From a virus, in IMG/VR virus record IMGVR_UViG_3300033144_006685, positions 1 to 50,594 of that record: 50,594 nt of DNA. The stretch is one strand, 5' to 3'. Below the pieces are notes generated by a model. That model saw only the letters and a program-made list of their open reading frames with translations. It did not search any database and was not told the DNA's origin. Shown one piece after another: positions 39,783-48,098 of the stretch. The first letter of the stretch is position 1. Each line of letters starts with the position of its first letter. The translations under genes were made by a program, and so were the position numbers.

Positions 39783-40193
39783 CTAGGCGACGGCACGAGT
39801 GAGAGTACCGTCGCCCTTGACGGTTGCTCGGTAGGTGACAGCCTCGGTGACGCGAGCGGAAATTGAGTACCGCTCCACATAACCAACACCGTCGTAGTTC
39901 GGGTTGTCAGCTGCCGCTGCAGTGCCGGTCGGGTCGAAAGCCAACGGGATAGCGGTGGCGTTGGCGAGAGCGGCGAAGATGGTAGCATCGCCCTGCGCGT
40001 CGTCAAAGTCCGCCGAACCAGCAAGCTCATATCCCCAACCGTACTTGCCAGCAACGTGCGCCTTGGCGGTGTCGGCGAATGCCGTCACCTCAGGTACATC
40101 ACGCTGGATGTTGAGGTCGACCGAGTTGAGTTCGTCCTCAAGCTGGACCGAGTTCAATGCAAAGTCCGCATTTTCCGCATGGATGCGAGCCAT
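39783..40193 (-). CDS. Tail tube protein paralogue
   Basis: A 136-residue protein, MARIHAENADFALNSVQLED. Its N-terminal region (LNSVDLNIQRDVPEVTAFAD then TAKAHVAGKYGW) follows the same pattern as the upstream 252-residue protein, so the two are paralogues of one tube-like fold. GAGGAGATATA precedes the ATG. Being next to the chaperones and tape measure, at least one of the two is the major tail tube protein. Confidence 0.75.
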   Translation of the reverse strand: MARIHAENADFALNSVQLEDELNSVDLNIQRDVPEVTAFADTAKAHVAGKYGWGYELAGSADFDDAQGDATIFAALANATAIPLAFDPTGTAAAADNPNYDGVGYVERYSISARVTEAVTYRATVKGDGTLTRAVA

Positions 40194-40951
40194 TATATCT
40201 CCTCTACAAAAGCCATTGCTGTTCTGAGGGTCACATCCGTGAACCCACTATACGCCGATACCCGATGGCGGAAGAACGGTCCCTCACCACCAGCAGCTGA
40301 CGCCACAGATTGGAAATCCGCCCCAATCGCAGTGAATGAAGGGTGCGCCGTCAATCCCGAAACGGGATTCCAGACTGCATCGTCGGGAGATTCCTCTGCG
40401 AGGACGGTGATGGAACCCGACCCGGTGACGGCGATTACTCTTGCTACCGAAATAACAAGGTTATTCGTAACCGTCGTCAGAATTGATTCACTATTACCAT
40501 CCTCTACTGCGGATACCACATTCGCTTCGCGAATCTTTGTTGAGCGGCCAATCATCTGACCGGAATTGCCTCGAACTGCGGTGACGAGTGGACCGGCAGC
40601 GTTGAGTGGGAAGCGGATATTGTCCGTCTCCAGCCCGCCAAGCCCCTCATAACCCCTGCCGCCTTCTTGGGGTCCGTCAAAATAGAATCCCCACGGGTTC
40701 GCCATACTAGCCGAGTTGATGAGATCCCATAGAATCTGGTCAATCTCGTCATCGTCGGGGTCAAACCACGCATCAATCGCAGCGTCCCACCCACGGGTGC
40801 TCTTTCCCTGAACGGCAGTCTTGGCAAGATCCTCATAGGCCGTGACATCGGCGGCGGGATTGCCGATATTCAGGGTAAGATTGTTAGCGCGCCCGGAGAG
40901 GTTGAACTCATTGACGTAGATACGGGCGCTTTGACCGTGAACTCTAGGCAT
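40193..40951 (-). CDS. Major tail protein candidate
   Basis: The 252-residue product starts MPRVHGQSARIYVNEFNLSG; the first about 100 residues (TLNIGNPAADVTAYEDLAKT, then WDAAIDAWFDPDDDEID) are tube-like and match the smaller paralogue downstream. A further C-terminal beta domain (about residues 130-252) is absent from the short form. It probably forms the tail tube with, or is decorated compared with, the shorter one. Overlaps the previous gene by 8 bases. Confidence 0.75.
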   Translation of the reverse strand: MPRVHGQSARIYVNEFNLSGRANNLTLNIGNPAADVTAYEDLAKTAVQGKSTRGWDAAIDAWFDPDDDEIDQILWDLINSASMANPWGFYFDGPQEGGRGYEGLGGLETDNIRFPLNAAGPLVTAVRGNSGQMIGRSTKIREANVVSAVEDGNSESILTTVTNNLVISVARVIAVTGSGSITVLAEESPDDAVWNPVSGLTAHPSFTAIGADFQSVASAAGGEGPFFRHRVSAYSGFTDVTLRTAMAFVEEI

Positions 40952-41318
40952 CCTCCCCCTCCTCTTCTGCTTCCGTATCCTTGGCTAGTTCTGCATCGAC
41001 TAGCGGGATAAGGTCGTCCCTATGCTCGTTGTGTTCGAGGTTCTCGTATTGCTCACCGCGACCTTTCAAAAAGTGTAACAGTTCGTCACGACTCCAGGTA
41101 GTGGTGTCTTGGGCTTTTTCCGAGTCCCATCTCTCCACCAGTCGCCGCTCAATGATACCCTCGAAGGATTGAAGCGCCCTGAAATGAAAATCCCCTTCTT
41201 CGAAGGAAATAATCTCTCCGGCCTCGAACTTGTTCTCTTGGCCGGTTATCTGGTTACGCCATCCAATGCGGACTCGCACCTTGAAAAGTTTGCCCTGCCA
41301 TTCAGATTGATCAGTCAT
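40944..41318 (-). CDS. Hypothetical tail/head-completion protein
   Basis: A 124-residue protein from ATG 41318 (GGTGAAACC upstream). VRVRIGWRNQITGQENKFEA and DFHFRALQSFEGIIERRLVE form a small beta domain. The C-terminal half is acidic and helical (DDLIPLVDAELAKDTEAEEE). Position between tail terminator and major tail protein fits a tail-completion or accessory role. Not otherwise recognised. Confidence 0.6.
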   Translation of the reverse strand: MTDQSEWQGKLFKVRVRIGWRNQITGQENKFEAGEIISFEEGDFHFRALQSFEGIIERRLVERWDSEKAQDTTTWSRDELLHFLKGRGEQYENLEHNEHRDDLIPLVDAELAKDTEAEEEGEDA

Positions 41319-41746
41319 GGTTTCACCGTCCAAAGTCGGTATTGCGCTCCGTCATGCCAAATAGGATTCTTTTCATCGTCATATTCTACGTAGCGAATAC
41401 GACGTTCCCTGCGGATGGCATAAATTGACCATCCAGTAGGAGCTAATGTCCCTTTTTCAAAAAGCGTATCGATTGCATCTGCTGTCGCCCCTACCGTATT
41501 CGGACTGGCTTCACCTTTAGTTATACACTTAATATTGTAGAGCAAGCTCTCGGCGTCACTATCCATAGCCTCTGCGCGTCGATCATGCCCCACCAACTGA
41601 AAGATGATTGCGGGGAAAGACCCGTCGGGAGGTACCATGGAATTGTAGTGGTTAGTAGCGGGCACAAGGGCGGTAACTCCGCCATCGGCGGCAAGTTTTG
41701 CGACCAGCGCGATTTCAACTGCATTGAGTCCAACATCACTAACCAA
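41315..41746 (-). CDS. Tail terminator-like protein
   Basis: A 143-residue protein: NAVEIALVAKLAADGGVTAL, then VPPDGSFPAIIFQLVG, and strands SLLYNIKCI and YAIRRERRIRYVEYDDEK. Order and look match DUF3168-type tail terminator (tail-completion) proteins, which cap the tail tube. Overlaps the preceding HK97 gp10-like gene by 8 bases. Confidence 0.7.
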   Translation of the reverse strand: MVSDVGLNAVEIALVAKLAADGGVTALVPATNHYNSMVPPDGSFPAIIFQLVGHDRRAEAMDSDAESLLYNIKCITKGEASPNTVGATADAIDTLFEKGTLAPTGWSIYAIRRERRIRYVEYDDEKNPIWHDGAQYRLWTVKP

Positions 41747-42077
41747 AATGGACCCCTATTGCTCGTTCGAACTCTCCACTCGCACTCTCAATTGCCGGAA
41801 TGAGCCATGGACGCGCGGACATCTTCCAAGTACCGAACTCCACGAATTCCCCGTAGTGCGCGTCTGTGCCAACGGAATAGCCATCCCCCGCCTTGCGGGC
41901 ACCGGTAGTATCGAGCATAAACCCAGAATCAACCAGTCCCTGCTCGATGATATTCTGTCGGGCTCGCTCGGCTACTGCTTCGGCGGCGTCACGTTCAACA
42001 CCATCCTTTTTCCCCTCATTCATAGCAAGGGAACCGATGCGATTAAATACTGTAACGATGCTGGCGAAGAAGCTCAT
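41739..42077 (-). CDS. HK97 gp10-like head-tail protein
   Basis: A 112-residue protein. RARQNIIEQGLVDSGFMLDT and YSVGTDAHYGEFVEFGTWKM, SARPWLIPAIE match the conserved end of HK97 gp10 family (neck/tail-completion) proteins, whose signature is a FVEFGT...PAR/RPFL-type segment. ATGA overlap with the preceding gene. Confidence 0.82.
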   Translation of the reverse strand: MSFFASIVTVFNRIGSLAMNEGKKDGVERDAAEAVAERARQNIIEQGLVDSGFMLDTTGARKAGDGYSVGTDAHYGEFVEFGTWKMSARPWLIPAIESASGEFERAIGVHFG

Positions 42078-42445
42078 CCTGTGCGAAGCTCCTTACACAT
42101 GACCCGCTTGCCAATGCGCAAGGACTGATCATCGTTGATGTCAATTGGTTCGAGGTTGAGATTGCTTGTCACAATATGGTCCTCAAGATCGAAGGTTTGA
42201 TTCTTCTCAAAGAATACCACCCAATCGGACAGACCAATTGCCTGCTCCGCCACGTCAACCTTGAATGACTGTCGATCGAATCGAGTAATTCGGCATGGGA
42301 CGTTAGTGTAGGCGTCCGCGTAGGTACGCACATTCGCACCCAAAGAGTCACGAACAATCGTGGGACTCTGAATGGTGCACGTATCGGGCCAGAAATCCCG
42401 AACGTGGGCTTCCAGCCGCTTATCGAGTAATCGATTTCTCGGCAT
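42074..42445 (-). CDS. Head closure (stopper) protein
   Basis: A 123-residue protein, MPRNRLLDKRLEAHVRDFWP, with DTCTIQSPTIVRDSLGANVR then strands NVPCRITRFDRQSFKVDV and WVVFFEKNQTFDLEDHIV. This pattern is typical of phage head-closure proteins placed after the connector. One-base coupling with the preceding gene. Confidence 0.7.
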   Translation of the reverse strand: MPRNRLLDKRLEAHVRDFWPDTCTIQSPTIVRDSLGANVRTYADAYTNVPCRITRFDRQSFKVDVAEQAIGLSDWVVFFEKNQTFDLEDHIVTSNLNLEPIDINDDQSLRIGKRVMCKELRTG

Positions 42446-42849
42446 TATTGATTCCTCAGGGAATCTTTCCGCCAGAATTCGCGCTGAGTAAACGGATCAA
42501 GTATCTGCTCGGCAATTTCGAAAATACCAGCGGGGTCGGACAGTCCGTCGGTAACTTGCTCACGTAGACTCTTAGCTCGCTGGCGGATCTCCGCCGCAAC
42601 CTTCGCACCGTCAGTTTGGAATCCATCTTGAGTCTTTATGACTTTCTGGATTAGGACTTCACGGGAAGCGATAACATCCAGCGCCTGCGCCGCAGCGAGT
42701 CGCACATCGCTATTCTCTAGAGTGAGGAAGGTATCAATCTCATTGTCGGTATAGATTTGGTTTTCGGGGTCAGACTCGTCAAAATCGAAGACGAGGAGGC
42801 GTACCTTACCTCTATCGGTCGTCAGATCGTAGGTGAAGTCTTGAACCAT
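42445..42849 (-). CDS. Head-tail connector (adaptor) protein
   Basis: A 134-residue protein (MVQDFTYDLTTDRGKVRLLV). Helical with YTDNEIDTFLTLENSDVRLA, which closely resembles the gp6/connector class (sequence DEEIEAFL...AAA..L). It binds below the portal. A terminator lies just upstream, so it may have its own promoter or be read through. Confidence 0.78.
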   Translation of the reverse strand: MVQDFTYDLTTDRGKVRLLVFDFDESDPENQIYTDNEIDTFLTLENSDVRLAAAQALDVIASREVLIQKVIKTQDGFQTDGAKVAAEIRQRAKSLREQVTDGLSDPAGIFEIAEQILDPFTQREFWRKDSLRNQ

Positions 42850-42863
42850 CTTGCACCTTGTTC

Positions 42864-42909
42864 AAAAATGGGGCGGCGGAGTCGACCATCACTCCCCCAC
42901 CGCCCCATT
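42864..42909 (-). terminator. Rho-independent terminator after the capsid genes
   Basis: On the minus strand AATGGGGCGG, a loop, CCGCCCCATT, then TTTTTG. It sits between the decoration protein stop (42949) and the connector start, and probably limits transcription so that capsid proteins are made in excess. Confidence 0.75.
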
Positions 42910-42948
42910 GGGCCAACGACGACCTGAATCGTCGTCAACTTCTATTCG

Positions 42949-43707
42949 CTAGGCCGCAACGCCCGCAATAACTGCGAAGTTGATCACCATCAGAGCGTCC
43001 AACGCAGCAGATGCGTGGATGTTCGTGATGCTGATAACGAACGAACCGGCACCAACACCAAGGATGGTGACCTGCGGAGTTCCTCCGCCCGCGTACGTGG
43101 TAGAAACCGACACAATGTCGGTTGCCACAACTTCGGTGTTGGTCACTGTAAATTCCGTTGCGACGCCCGCAGCGAGCGTGAGCGCAACCGTAGTGATCTG
43201 TCCCGTTCGCGTGCTAAGCGTAACAGCGGTCGAGTCATCAGTAAGCTGAGTGACTGCGCCGCCATCACCGGTCACGTAACCGGGGCCACCTGCTGCCAGT
43301 TCCGAGGTTCCGATAGAACCAGCGGGAATCTGACTTGAGCCGGGACCAACAGATGCAGCCATTGCCACCATGATGGTGGTGGTCGCCGCGGAGTCCACCG
43401 CTTCAAGAGCGATGCCAGCGTAGTAGCCAGACTGTTTCCGGCTGAGGATGCCGTCATCCGCGTCGGCGTAGTACAGCTGCTCTCCAGCAACTACTGCCAC
43501 GTTTCCGTCGTCATCTGCACCCAAAACCGAAACGTTGTACACACTCGGTCGGAAGTCAACTACGGTATTACCGTCGCTGTCCTCGTCATTGAGCGCAATA
43601 CCAACGATGTCTCCGTACCGAACCACGTCGCCAGACGCGGGAATGGTCGGATCAGTGACTGCGACCTTGATGCCGCCCAAGTCAATCTGGTGAAGATTAG
43701 TAGCCAT
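42949..43707 (-). CDS. Capsid cement/head-fiber protein (DUF2190-like)
   Basis: The 252-residue product has an N-terminal DUF2190-like domain (SGDVVRYGDIVGIALNDEDS, GYYAGIALEAVDSAATTTIM) that occurs in capsid decoration proteins. The C-terminal part (GAVTQLTDDSTAVTLSTRTG and TEFTVTNTEVVATDIVSVST) matches head-fiber domains. Directly downstream of the major capsid gene with a strong AAAGGAGATATC site. Its terminator-bounded place fits high-level expression. Confidence 0.78.
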   Translation of the reverse strand: MATNLHQIDLGGIKVAVTDPTIPASGDVVRYGDIVGIALNDEDSDGNTVVDFRPSVYNVSVLGADDDGNVAVVAGEQLYYADADDGILSRKQSGYYAGIALEAVDSAATTTIMVAMAASVGPGSSQIPAGSIGTSELAAGGPGYVTGDGGAVTQLTDDSTAVTLSTRTGQITTVALTLAAGVATEFTVTNTEVVATDIVSVSTTYAGGGTPQVTILGVGAGSFVISITNIHASAALDALMVINFAVIAGVAA

Positions 43708-43727
43708 GATATCTCCTTTCTGTCCGC

Positions 43728-44924
43728 TTAGGAACCAGTGCCGTCAGAGGCAACGGTGCCTGCCGGGTCCATTCGAGCCCCACCAAAGACGTGGCGGACC
43801 TTGTACTGGAACCCATCTCGTTCGAAGTCACCATCCAGCGGGTTGATGTCCCCGCCACCAATGCGACGAGCATTGGGTGACTTCATGAAAATCTCAGGAG
43901 TCTCGTGACCCCGGAGCTTGCCGAATTCCATCACCGGGCGACCGGACTCCGGATTCGCAAACAGGTACCATGACGTGTCTCCGTTGGACGTGGAGACGAT
44001 CGGCAGATACGGGTCCACCGAAAGGACAAGACCGGTTGTCATCCAGTTGGCGACAATCAGTTCCATCTTCCCGACTGAATCAACCGTACCCTGAAAACCA
44101 CCACGCTGCTCGATTCGCAACTGAGTGGCATTCATGATATTCTGCGCGGTGATCTGCAGTGCCGGTGGCACCACAAGGTGAACGAGGTCGGTGACGATGG
44201 GCTCGCCGTCCGCGTCAACCTGATTCGCCAACGTCTCCAGTCCGGTCACCAGACCGGCGATGTCGAGCGCTGGGTTGGCGGTGATGACATTGCCATTGCC
44301 GCCAGTGTAGAGCGATCCATGCGGTCCGGTCGAGTCAGCGAACAAGCCCGTGACGAATTTCGCCTCGGACCGAGCCGCTGCCTTACCAAATCGTGCCGGG
44401 ACGTCGCGGAGAGCATCGAGATCGTCGTTGACGAACGTCTCCCACGAGAACGGCATGAAGCGCCCGTACTTCAGAACGGAGTACTGATAGCGTCCCTCTG
44501 AGAGGCTGGAACCCGGGTAGAGTTCCTGTTCCTTGACCTCAGTAAGAACACTCTCTCCACCGTCCACGAAGAACCGACTCACCGAACGGAAGTCCCGAAC
44601 AGTGCGCTGCTTCGTGTAACGCTCCCACGTCTTGGGGAAGTCCATGTAGTTACCGAGAAGAACTCGGTCAAGGACATCACCAAAAAGCAACGGGAAATCG
44701 TCGGTGCTCATCGCCTCTTGGAAGTGATAGAGAGGACGCTTGCCCTCAAACACCTCGTTGACGAATTGCGTGGCCTCTAGCAGTCGCTTCTGATAGTCGC
44801 CGCGACGCTTGGTCTCCTGAATCGCGGTACTGGATCGCATGCCAGCACCTTCGCTACCAAACAGAGACTGAATGGAAGCTTCCTCACCCTTCAGGGTGTC
44901 AATCAACTCAAGAAGTTCGGCCAT
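43728..44924 (-). CDS. Major capsid protein
   Basis: A 398-residue protein. It follows the protease/scaffold gene with TAATG coupling and a GGAGG site, and precedes the cement gene. An N-terminal part (MAELLELIDTLKGEEASIQS) is followed by HK97-type segments PLLFGDVLDRVLLGNY, FGKAAARSEAKFVTGLFADS and TDLVHLVVPPALQITAQNIM. The C-terminus ends with the usual WYLFANPESGRPVMEFGKLR and GFQYKVRHVFG. It forms the HK97-fold shell. Confidence 0.9.
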   Translation of the reverse strand: MAELLELIDTLKGEEASIQSLFGSEGAGMRSSTAIQETKRRGDYQKRLLEATQFVNEVFEGKRPLYHFQEAMSTDDFPLLFGDVLDRVLLGNYMDFPKTWERYTKQRTVRDFRSVSRFFVDGGESVLTEVKEQELYPGSSLSEGRYQYSVLKYGRFMPFSWETFVNDDLDALRDVPARFGKAAARSEAKFVTGLFADSTGPHGSLYTGGNGNVITANPALDIAGLVTGLETLANQVDADGEPIVTDLVHLVVPPALQITAQNIMNATQLRIEQRGGFQGTVDSVGKMELIVANWMTTGLVLSVDPYLPIVSTSNGDTSWYLFANPESGRPVMEFGKLRGHETPEIFMKSPNARRIGGGDINPLDGDFERDGFQYKVRHVFGGARMDPAGTVASDGTGS

Positions 44925-45448
44925 TACCGACCTCCCACTGCGTGCTTGGTTGCCGATTCCGACATACCGGCGAAGCTAAGCGCTTCGGTCAGTTTCTCGT
45001 CGAAGTTCTTGACTTCCTCTTCTCCTCCACCGCCGCCGTCGCCAGAACCACCCATGTTGGTAATTCCGCCTTCAACAACGCTGCCAAGGTACTTGACCTC
45101 GGACTTGATCCCTTCCTTCAGGATCTCGTCGAACTTGGAAGTATCCAGTTCGCCGGAATCCGTCACAGGGGGATTCGAACTGAGACTCTCGGTGAGCCTC
45201 TCGACCGTCACATCGGGGAGATGGCGGTCATTGGGAAGCTTCGCGCCAGCGATCTGGGTGCGGGCGTAAGTCCGCGCCTCAGAAAGCAGGATACGTTCGC
45301 CCTTGCGAGCATCAGCCTCCGACAATGCCTTGATCTCCTCGTCCTTGGACGCAATCGTGCCCTGTGCCTCTTCGAGCGCAGTCTGCGACTCGCGCAATTC
45401 TGCCTCTGCTCGAGTTTGGGCGGCGATTGCCTCCTCAAGGGTACCCAT
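44924..45448 (-). CDS. Nested scaffold protein (internal start)
   Basis: An ATG at 45448 within the protease gene is preceded by GAGGAGGAACCTGAT, a strong ribosome site with 8-base spacing. It would give a 174-residue free scaffold protein with the same frame and stop, like lambda Nu3 inside gene C. Start: MGTLEEAIAAQTRAE. Confidence 0.65.
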   Translation of the reverse strand: MGTLEEAIAAQTRAEAELRESQTALEEAQGTIASKDEEIKALSEADARKGERILLSEARTYARTQIAGAKLPNDRHLPDVTVERLTESLSSNPPVTDSGELDTSKFDEILKEGIKSEVKYLGSVVEGGITNMGGSGDGGGGGEEEVKNFDEKLTEALSFAGMSESATKHAVGGR

Positions 45449-46003
45449 ATCAGGTTCCTCCTCAGGGGGTTTTTCGTCATTCAGCCCACGGGCGGACTCG
45501 AATAGTTCGAGTACTTTTCCGCCAGCACCGGGCTTGGTCACAAAATCGACGCTACGCGCCGAACTGATTCCTTCTACGACTGGTCCTTTACGGCCCTCCT
45601 TTTCACCAGAGGAAAGGGTCCCCTGCGCCCGGATTGATACGCCAATATAGGGTGCAAGTTCCGCTACCGACTCGCGGTAAGGGGCAAACACTCTGGCCTG
45701 ACCGTAAAGGCCGGGTCCTGCAGGCCCATCCTCCTTGAAAGTAATCGGCCCCTGAGTAACCGCCGCGAGGTCCTTGAGGGAGCGCTCCGGTCGATTATCA
45801 TTCTCAGATTTGGTCGGATGGTCCCAATACATGTGGACGCCCTCGAAGACGGCCTTGTCCCGTTCCAGGACTTCCTGACTGTAGAAGCCAGAAGAACCCC
45901 AGCCGGGGCCGATAATCTTGATGGGAATAACGCCGTCGGTTTTGATCCCTTCGACGATGTTCGCTGCATCTACGATCTCGGTTTCGAACGTTAGGTCGCC
46001 CAC
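44924..46003 (-). CDS. Prohead protease with fused scaffold
   Basis: The 359-residue product has an N-terminal serine protease domain with His62 in HMYWDHPTKSE and Ser123 in IGVSIRAQGT, as in phage prohead proteases. From about residue 186 it is a helical, charged scaffold (EEAIAAQTRAEAELRESQTA). It ends with a Gly-rich and C-terminal capsid-binding part. The GTG start at 46003 has TAGGAGAAGTCAC before it. It matures capsids by clearing the scaffold. Confidence 0.85.
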   Translation of the reverse strand: MGDLTFETEIVDAANIVEGIKTDGVIPIKIIGPGWGSSGFYSQEVLERDKAVFEGVHMYWDHPTKSENDNRPERSLKDLAAVTQGPITFKEDGPAGPGLYGQARVFAPYRESVAELAPYIGVSIRAQGTLSSGEKEGRKGPVVEGISSARSVDFVTKPGAGGKVLELFESARGLNDEKPPEEEPDMGTLEEAIAAQTRAEAELRESQTALEEAQGTIASKDEEIKALSEADARKGERILLSEARTYARTQIAGAKLPNDRHLPDVTVERLTESLSSNPPVTDSGELDTSKFDEILKEGIKSEVKYLGSVVEGGITNMGGSGDGGGGGEEEVKNFDEKLTEALSFAGMSESATKHAVGGR

Positions 46004-46028
46004 GTGACTTCTCCTAGTTCACAACGCG

Positions 46029-46057
46029 ATTAGAACACGTCTAGCTCTGGTTGACAA
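46029..46057 (-). promoter_or_regulatory. Predicted promoter of the capsid genes
   Basis: TTGTCA (46052..46057), 17-base spacer ending GTGT, TCTAAT (46029..46034) on the minus strand. It lies just before the protease gene, giving a leader of about 20 bases. Confidence 0.5.
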
Positions 46058-46063
46058 GCCCTA

Positions 46064-47590
46064 CTACCCTTCTGAAGATCCCGCATTTGTCGCAGGGGCT
46101 ACAGGCTCTTTCTCTTCGGGTCGATCCTGTCCGTCGTTCTCCCCCGGGAACATCTTGTCGAGGATCGCCTCTTGATTCTCAATACCGAAGGCGGACAAGA
46201 CCTGTTGTGCCATCGTACGCTCCGGCATACCCCGGATATCCATGGCCGTTGCAAGCGCGCTGAGGATCTTATCGATCTCATGTTCGAGAATCGGAGGCCA
46301 AGTGATGTCAACCTTGATAACAACCGCTTCTCGGGCTTGTTCTTCATCCACGAATTCGATGTTATCGATTCCGCGTTGATTTTGCTCGGCAACGAAGGTG
46401 AAAATTCGTCGCCAAATCATTGACCACATCTTGCGTCGCTCGACAAACTTCAATTCCGTGGGACGGTCCATCGTAAGCGCCGTTGCGTGGTTACCTTGTG
46501 ACAAGTCACCGAAGAACGTCTCCGGTAGTCCGGTTGCAGCAGCAACCATGAGGAGCAATCGTCTACCTTCCTCCGGTCCGGTTGTCATGCCAGCCGTACG
46601 AATTGGCTCGAACATGATACCTTCGGGAGTGGTGACGATTGTTGAACCTGTCACAGAAGGGGGGTTGGTTTCACTTGTCCCATTAGCAACAGACTGAGTA
46701 GTGTTGAGCGTATCCTTGGCGCTTGTGACTCCCTTGGATCCCCCGGGTGTGGTCATCTTTGCAGCAAATCGGCTGAGAGCCCGCTGAATAGTGGCCCAAT
46801 TCTCAAGGAAAGTCTTATATGCCCGCGCCCAATCAAGACCGGCCCAAGTTTCGGGAACGCCGAACTTCATATCCGGCAATCCACCAGTCTTGATATGGTA
46901 GACACGCTCTGTGCTGACCGGGATATCACCAATCATATCGGGTAGTACATCCCGTTTGAGGTCGATGTCGGGGTAATACATCGCCCGCATCTCACGCGTC
47001 ATCTCATTGGTTCTCTCATTGAGAACATCTACCATCCATCGCCGCAGATACCACATCGGAGACTTGGAATCGTTGGGATCCCTGATGACGTCTTGGATCT
47101 CCCGTGGTGGAATGCTGCGGAGTTTCACTTCTCCTGTGACTGGATTGGGGAAAAAGACAAAGAAGATATTGCCCTCTACCTGTAGTTCCGTCTCCTTGTC
47201 GATCATCGACTGATGGGAGGTTAGTTCCTTCTGGTTGTCCGGGTCGGCCAAGAAAGAGTGGATGAGAGTATCAGTTTCAGGAGTGTCACCCTTGAATTGG
47301 ACGCTCTGACCATAGACGTAGTAACTCTGGGTGAGGACCGCCCTGCGGATAAGAGGGTTCTTGAGGAAGAACATCCTGGACATATCCGCAATTCGCTTGA
47401 TTCCCTCGCGGGTGAGATCGTTATCGGAGTCGCCGGAGAGTTGCGCCCAACCAACATCCTCAAGGCCGAGTTCGAGATCGGCCAGTCGCTCCTTCAATTC
47501 GTAGTTGGTAAGGGAAAGCGCCTCGTTCATACCCTCGGTCTGCTCGAGTTCGTTGAGGATGCGATCTTTCCTCCAGCTTTTCTTTGCCAT
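46064..47590 (-). CDS. Portal protein
   Basis: The 508-residue product forms the twelve-subunit ring at the head vertex. Visible portal features: a helical N-terminal region, VRDPNDSKSPMWYLRRWMVD, YHIKTGGLPDMKFGVPETWA, then ETNPPSVTGSTIVTTPEGIM and the long helix region GPEEGRRLLLMVAAATGLPE with TFFGDLSQGNHATALTMDRP, which is characteristic of SPP1-type or related portals. TAATG start at 47590. Confidence 0.9.
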   Translation of the reverse strand: MAKKSWRKDRILNELEQTEGMNEALSLTNYELKERLADLELGLEDVGWAQLSGDSDNDLTREGIKRIADMSRMFFLKNPLIRRAVLTQSYYVYGQSVQFKGDTPETDTLIHSFLADPDNQKELTSHQSMIDKETELQVEGNIFFVFFPNPVTGEVKLRSIPPREIQDVIRDPNDSKSPMWYLRRWMVDVLNERTNEMTREMRAMYYPDIDLKRDVLPDMIGDIPVSTERVYHIKTGGLPDMKFGVPETWAGLDWARAYKTFLENWATIQRALSRFAAKMTTPGGSKGVTSAKDTLNTTQSVANGTSETNPPSVTGSTIVTTPEGIMFEPIRTAGMTTGPEEGRRLLLMVAAATGLPETFFGDLSQGNHATALTMDRPTELKFVERRKMWSMIWRRIFTFVAEQNQRGIDNIEFVDEEQAREAVVIKVDITWPPILEHEIDKILSALATAMDIRGMPERTMAQQVLSAFGIENQEAILDKMFPGENDGQDRPEEKEPVAPATNAGSSEG

Positions 47591-47934
47591 TAGTTAGCGT
47601 CCCTCACTCCAATGATCAAAAGTTCTGGGTAGTAGAGATCATCCTCAACGTAGAATTGGATCCCATAGGGGATTCCATCTGTGGCCTTGCGCGGATTGCC
47701 AGTGAGTAGGGAAGCGTTGACGAGGACCTGAACAATACCGGCTGTCGCGTCAACAACGGTAGTACTGATGTCCTCCAGCGCAGCATCAATTAGCGTATCC
47801 CAATCGGCAATCTTGCGGACCGTCGCGGTGACGGTTTTGGCGGTAAGGTCCACCGCAACGCCGTTGCGCTTGATGGTAGCGTCAATCGGGACTATGCCCT
47901 TGGCGTATACGAGAAATGGCGCTGTTACTGTCAT
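47590..47934 (-). CDS. Hypothetical structural protein
   Basis: A 114-residue beta-rich protein (TAPFLVYAKGIVPIDATIKR, NGVAVDLTAKTVTATVRKIA), with a form that resembles the N-terminal domain of baseplate upper proteins. It lies between a 55-residue gene and the portal, so a head or tail accessory role is likely. Coupled on both sides. Confidence 0.6.
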   Translation of the reverse strand: MTVTAPFLVYAKGIVPIDATIKRNGVAVDLTAKTVTATVRKIADWDTLIDAALEDISTTVVDATAGIVQVLVNASLLTGNPRKATDGIPYGIQFYVEDDLYYPELLIIGVRDAN

Positions 47935-48098
47935 TCGTTATCCACCACTAGAACTGGACCGCCATCGACGGTTATCACTGTGTTGCCATCTACGACTAAG
48001 TTTACCCCACCATCAATCTCTACCACAATTGAGGGCGCAAAGAACGTCGGCCAATCAATGTCGAACATGAAATGAGCGATTACCGCTGCAAGTGGCAT
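47931..48098 (-). CDS. Small beta-rich protein
   Basis: A 55-residue ORF read from sequence: MPLAAVIAHFMFDIDWPTFF, then VVEIDGGVNLVVDGNTVITV, DGGPVLVVDNE. Three DG(G/N) hairpins suggest a small beta sheet or helix. It is coupled by TAATG to the upstream gene and by ATGA to the next one, which supports it as real. Confidence 0.6.
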   Translation of the reverse strand: MPLAAVIAHFMFDIDWPTFFAPSIVVEIDGGVNLVVDGNTVITVDGGPVLVVDNE

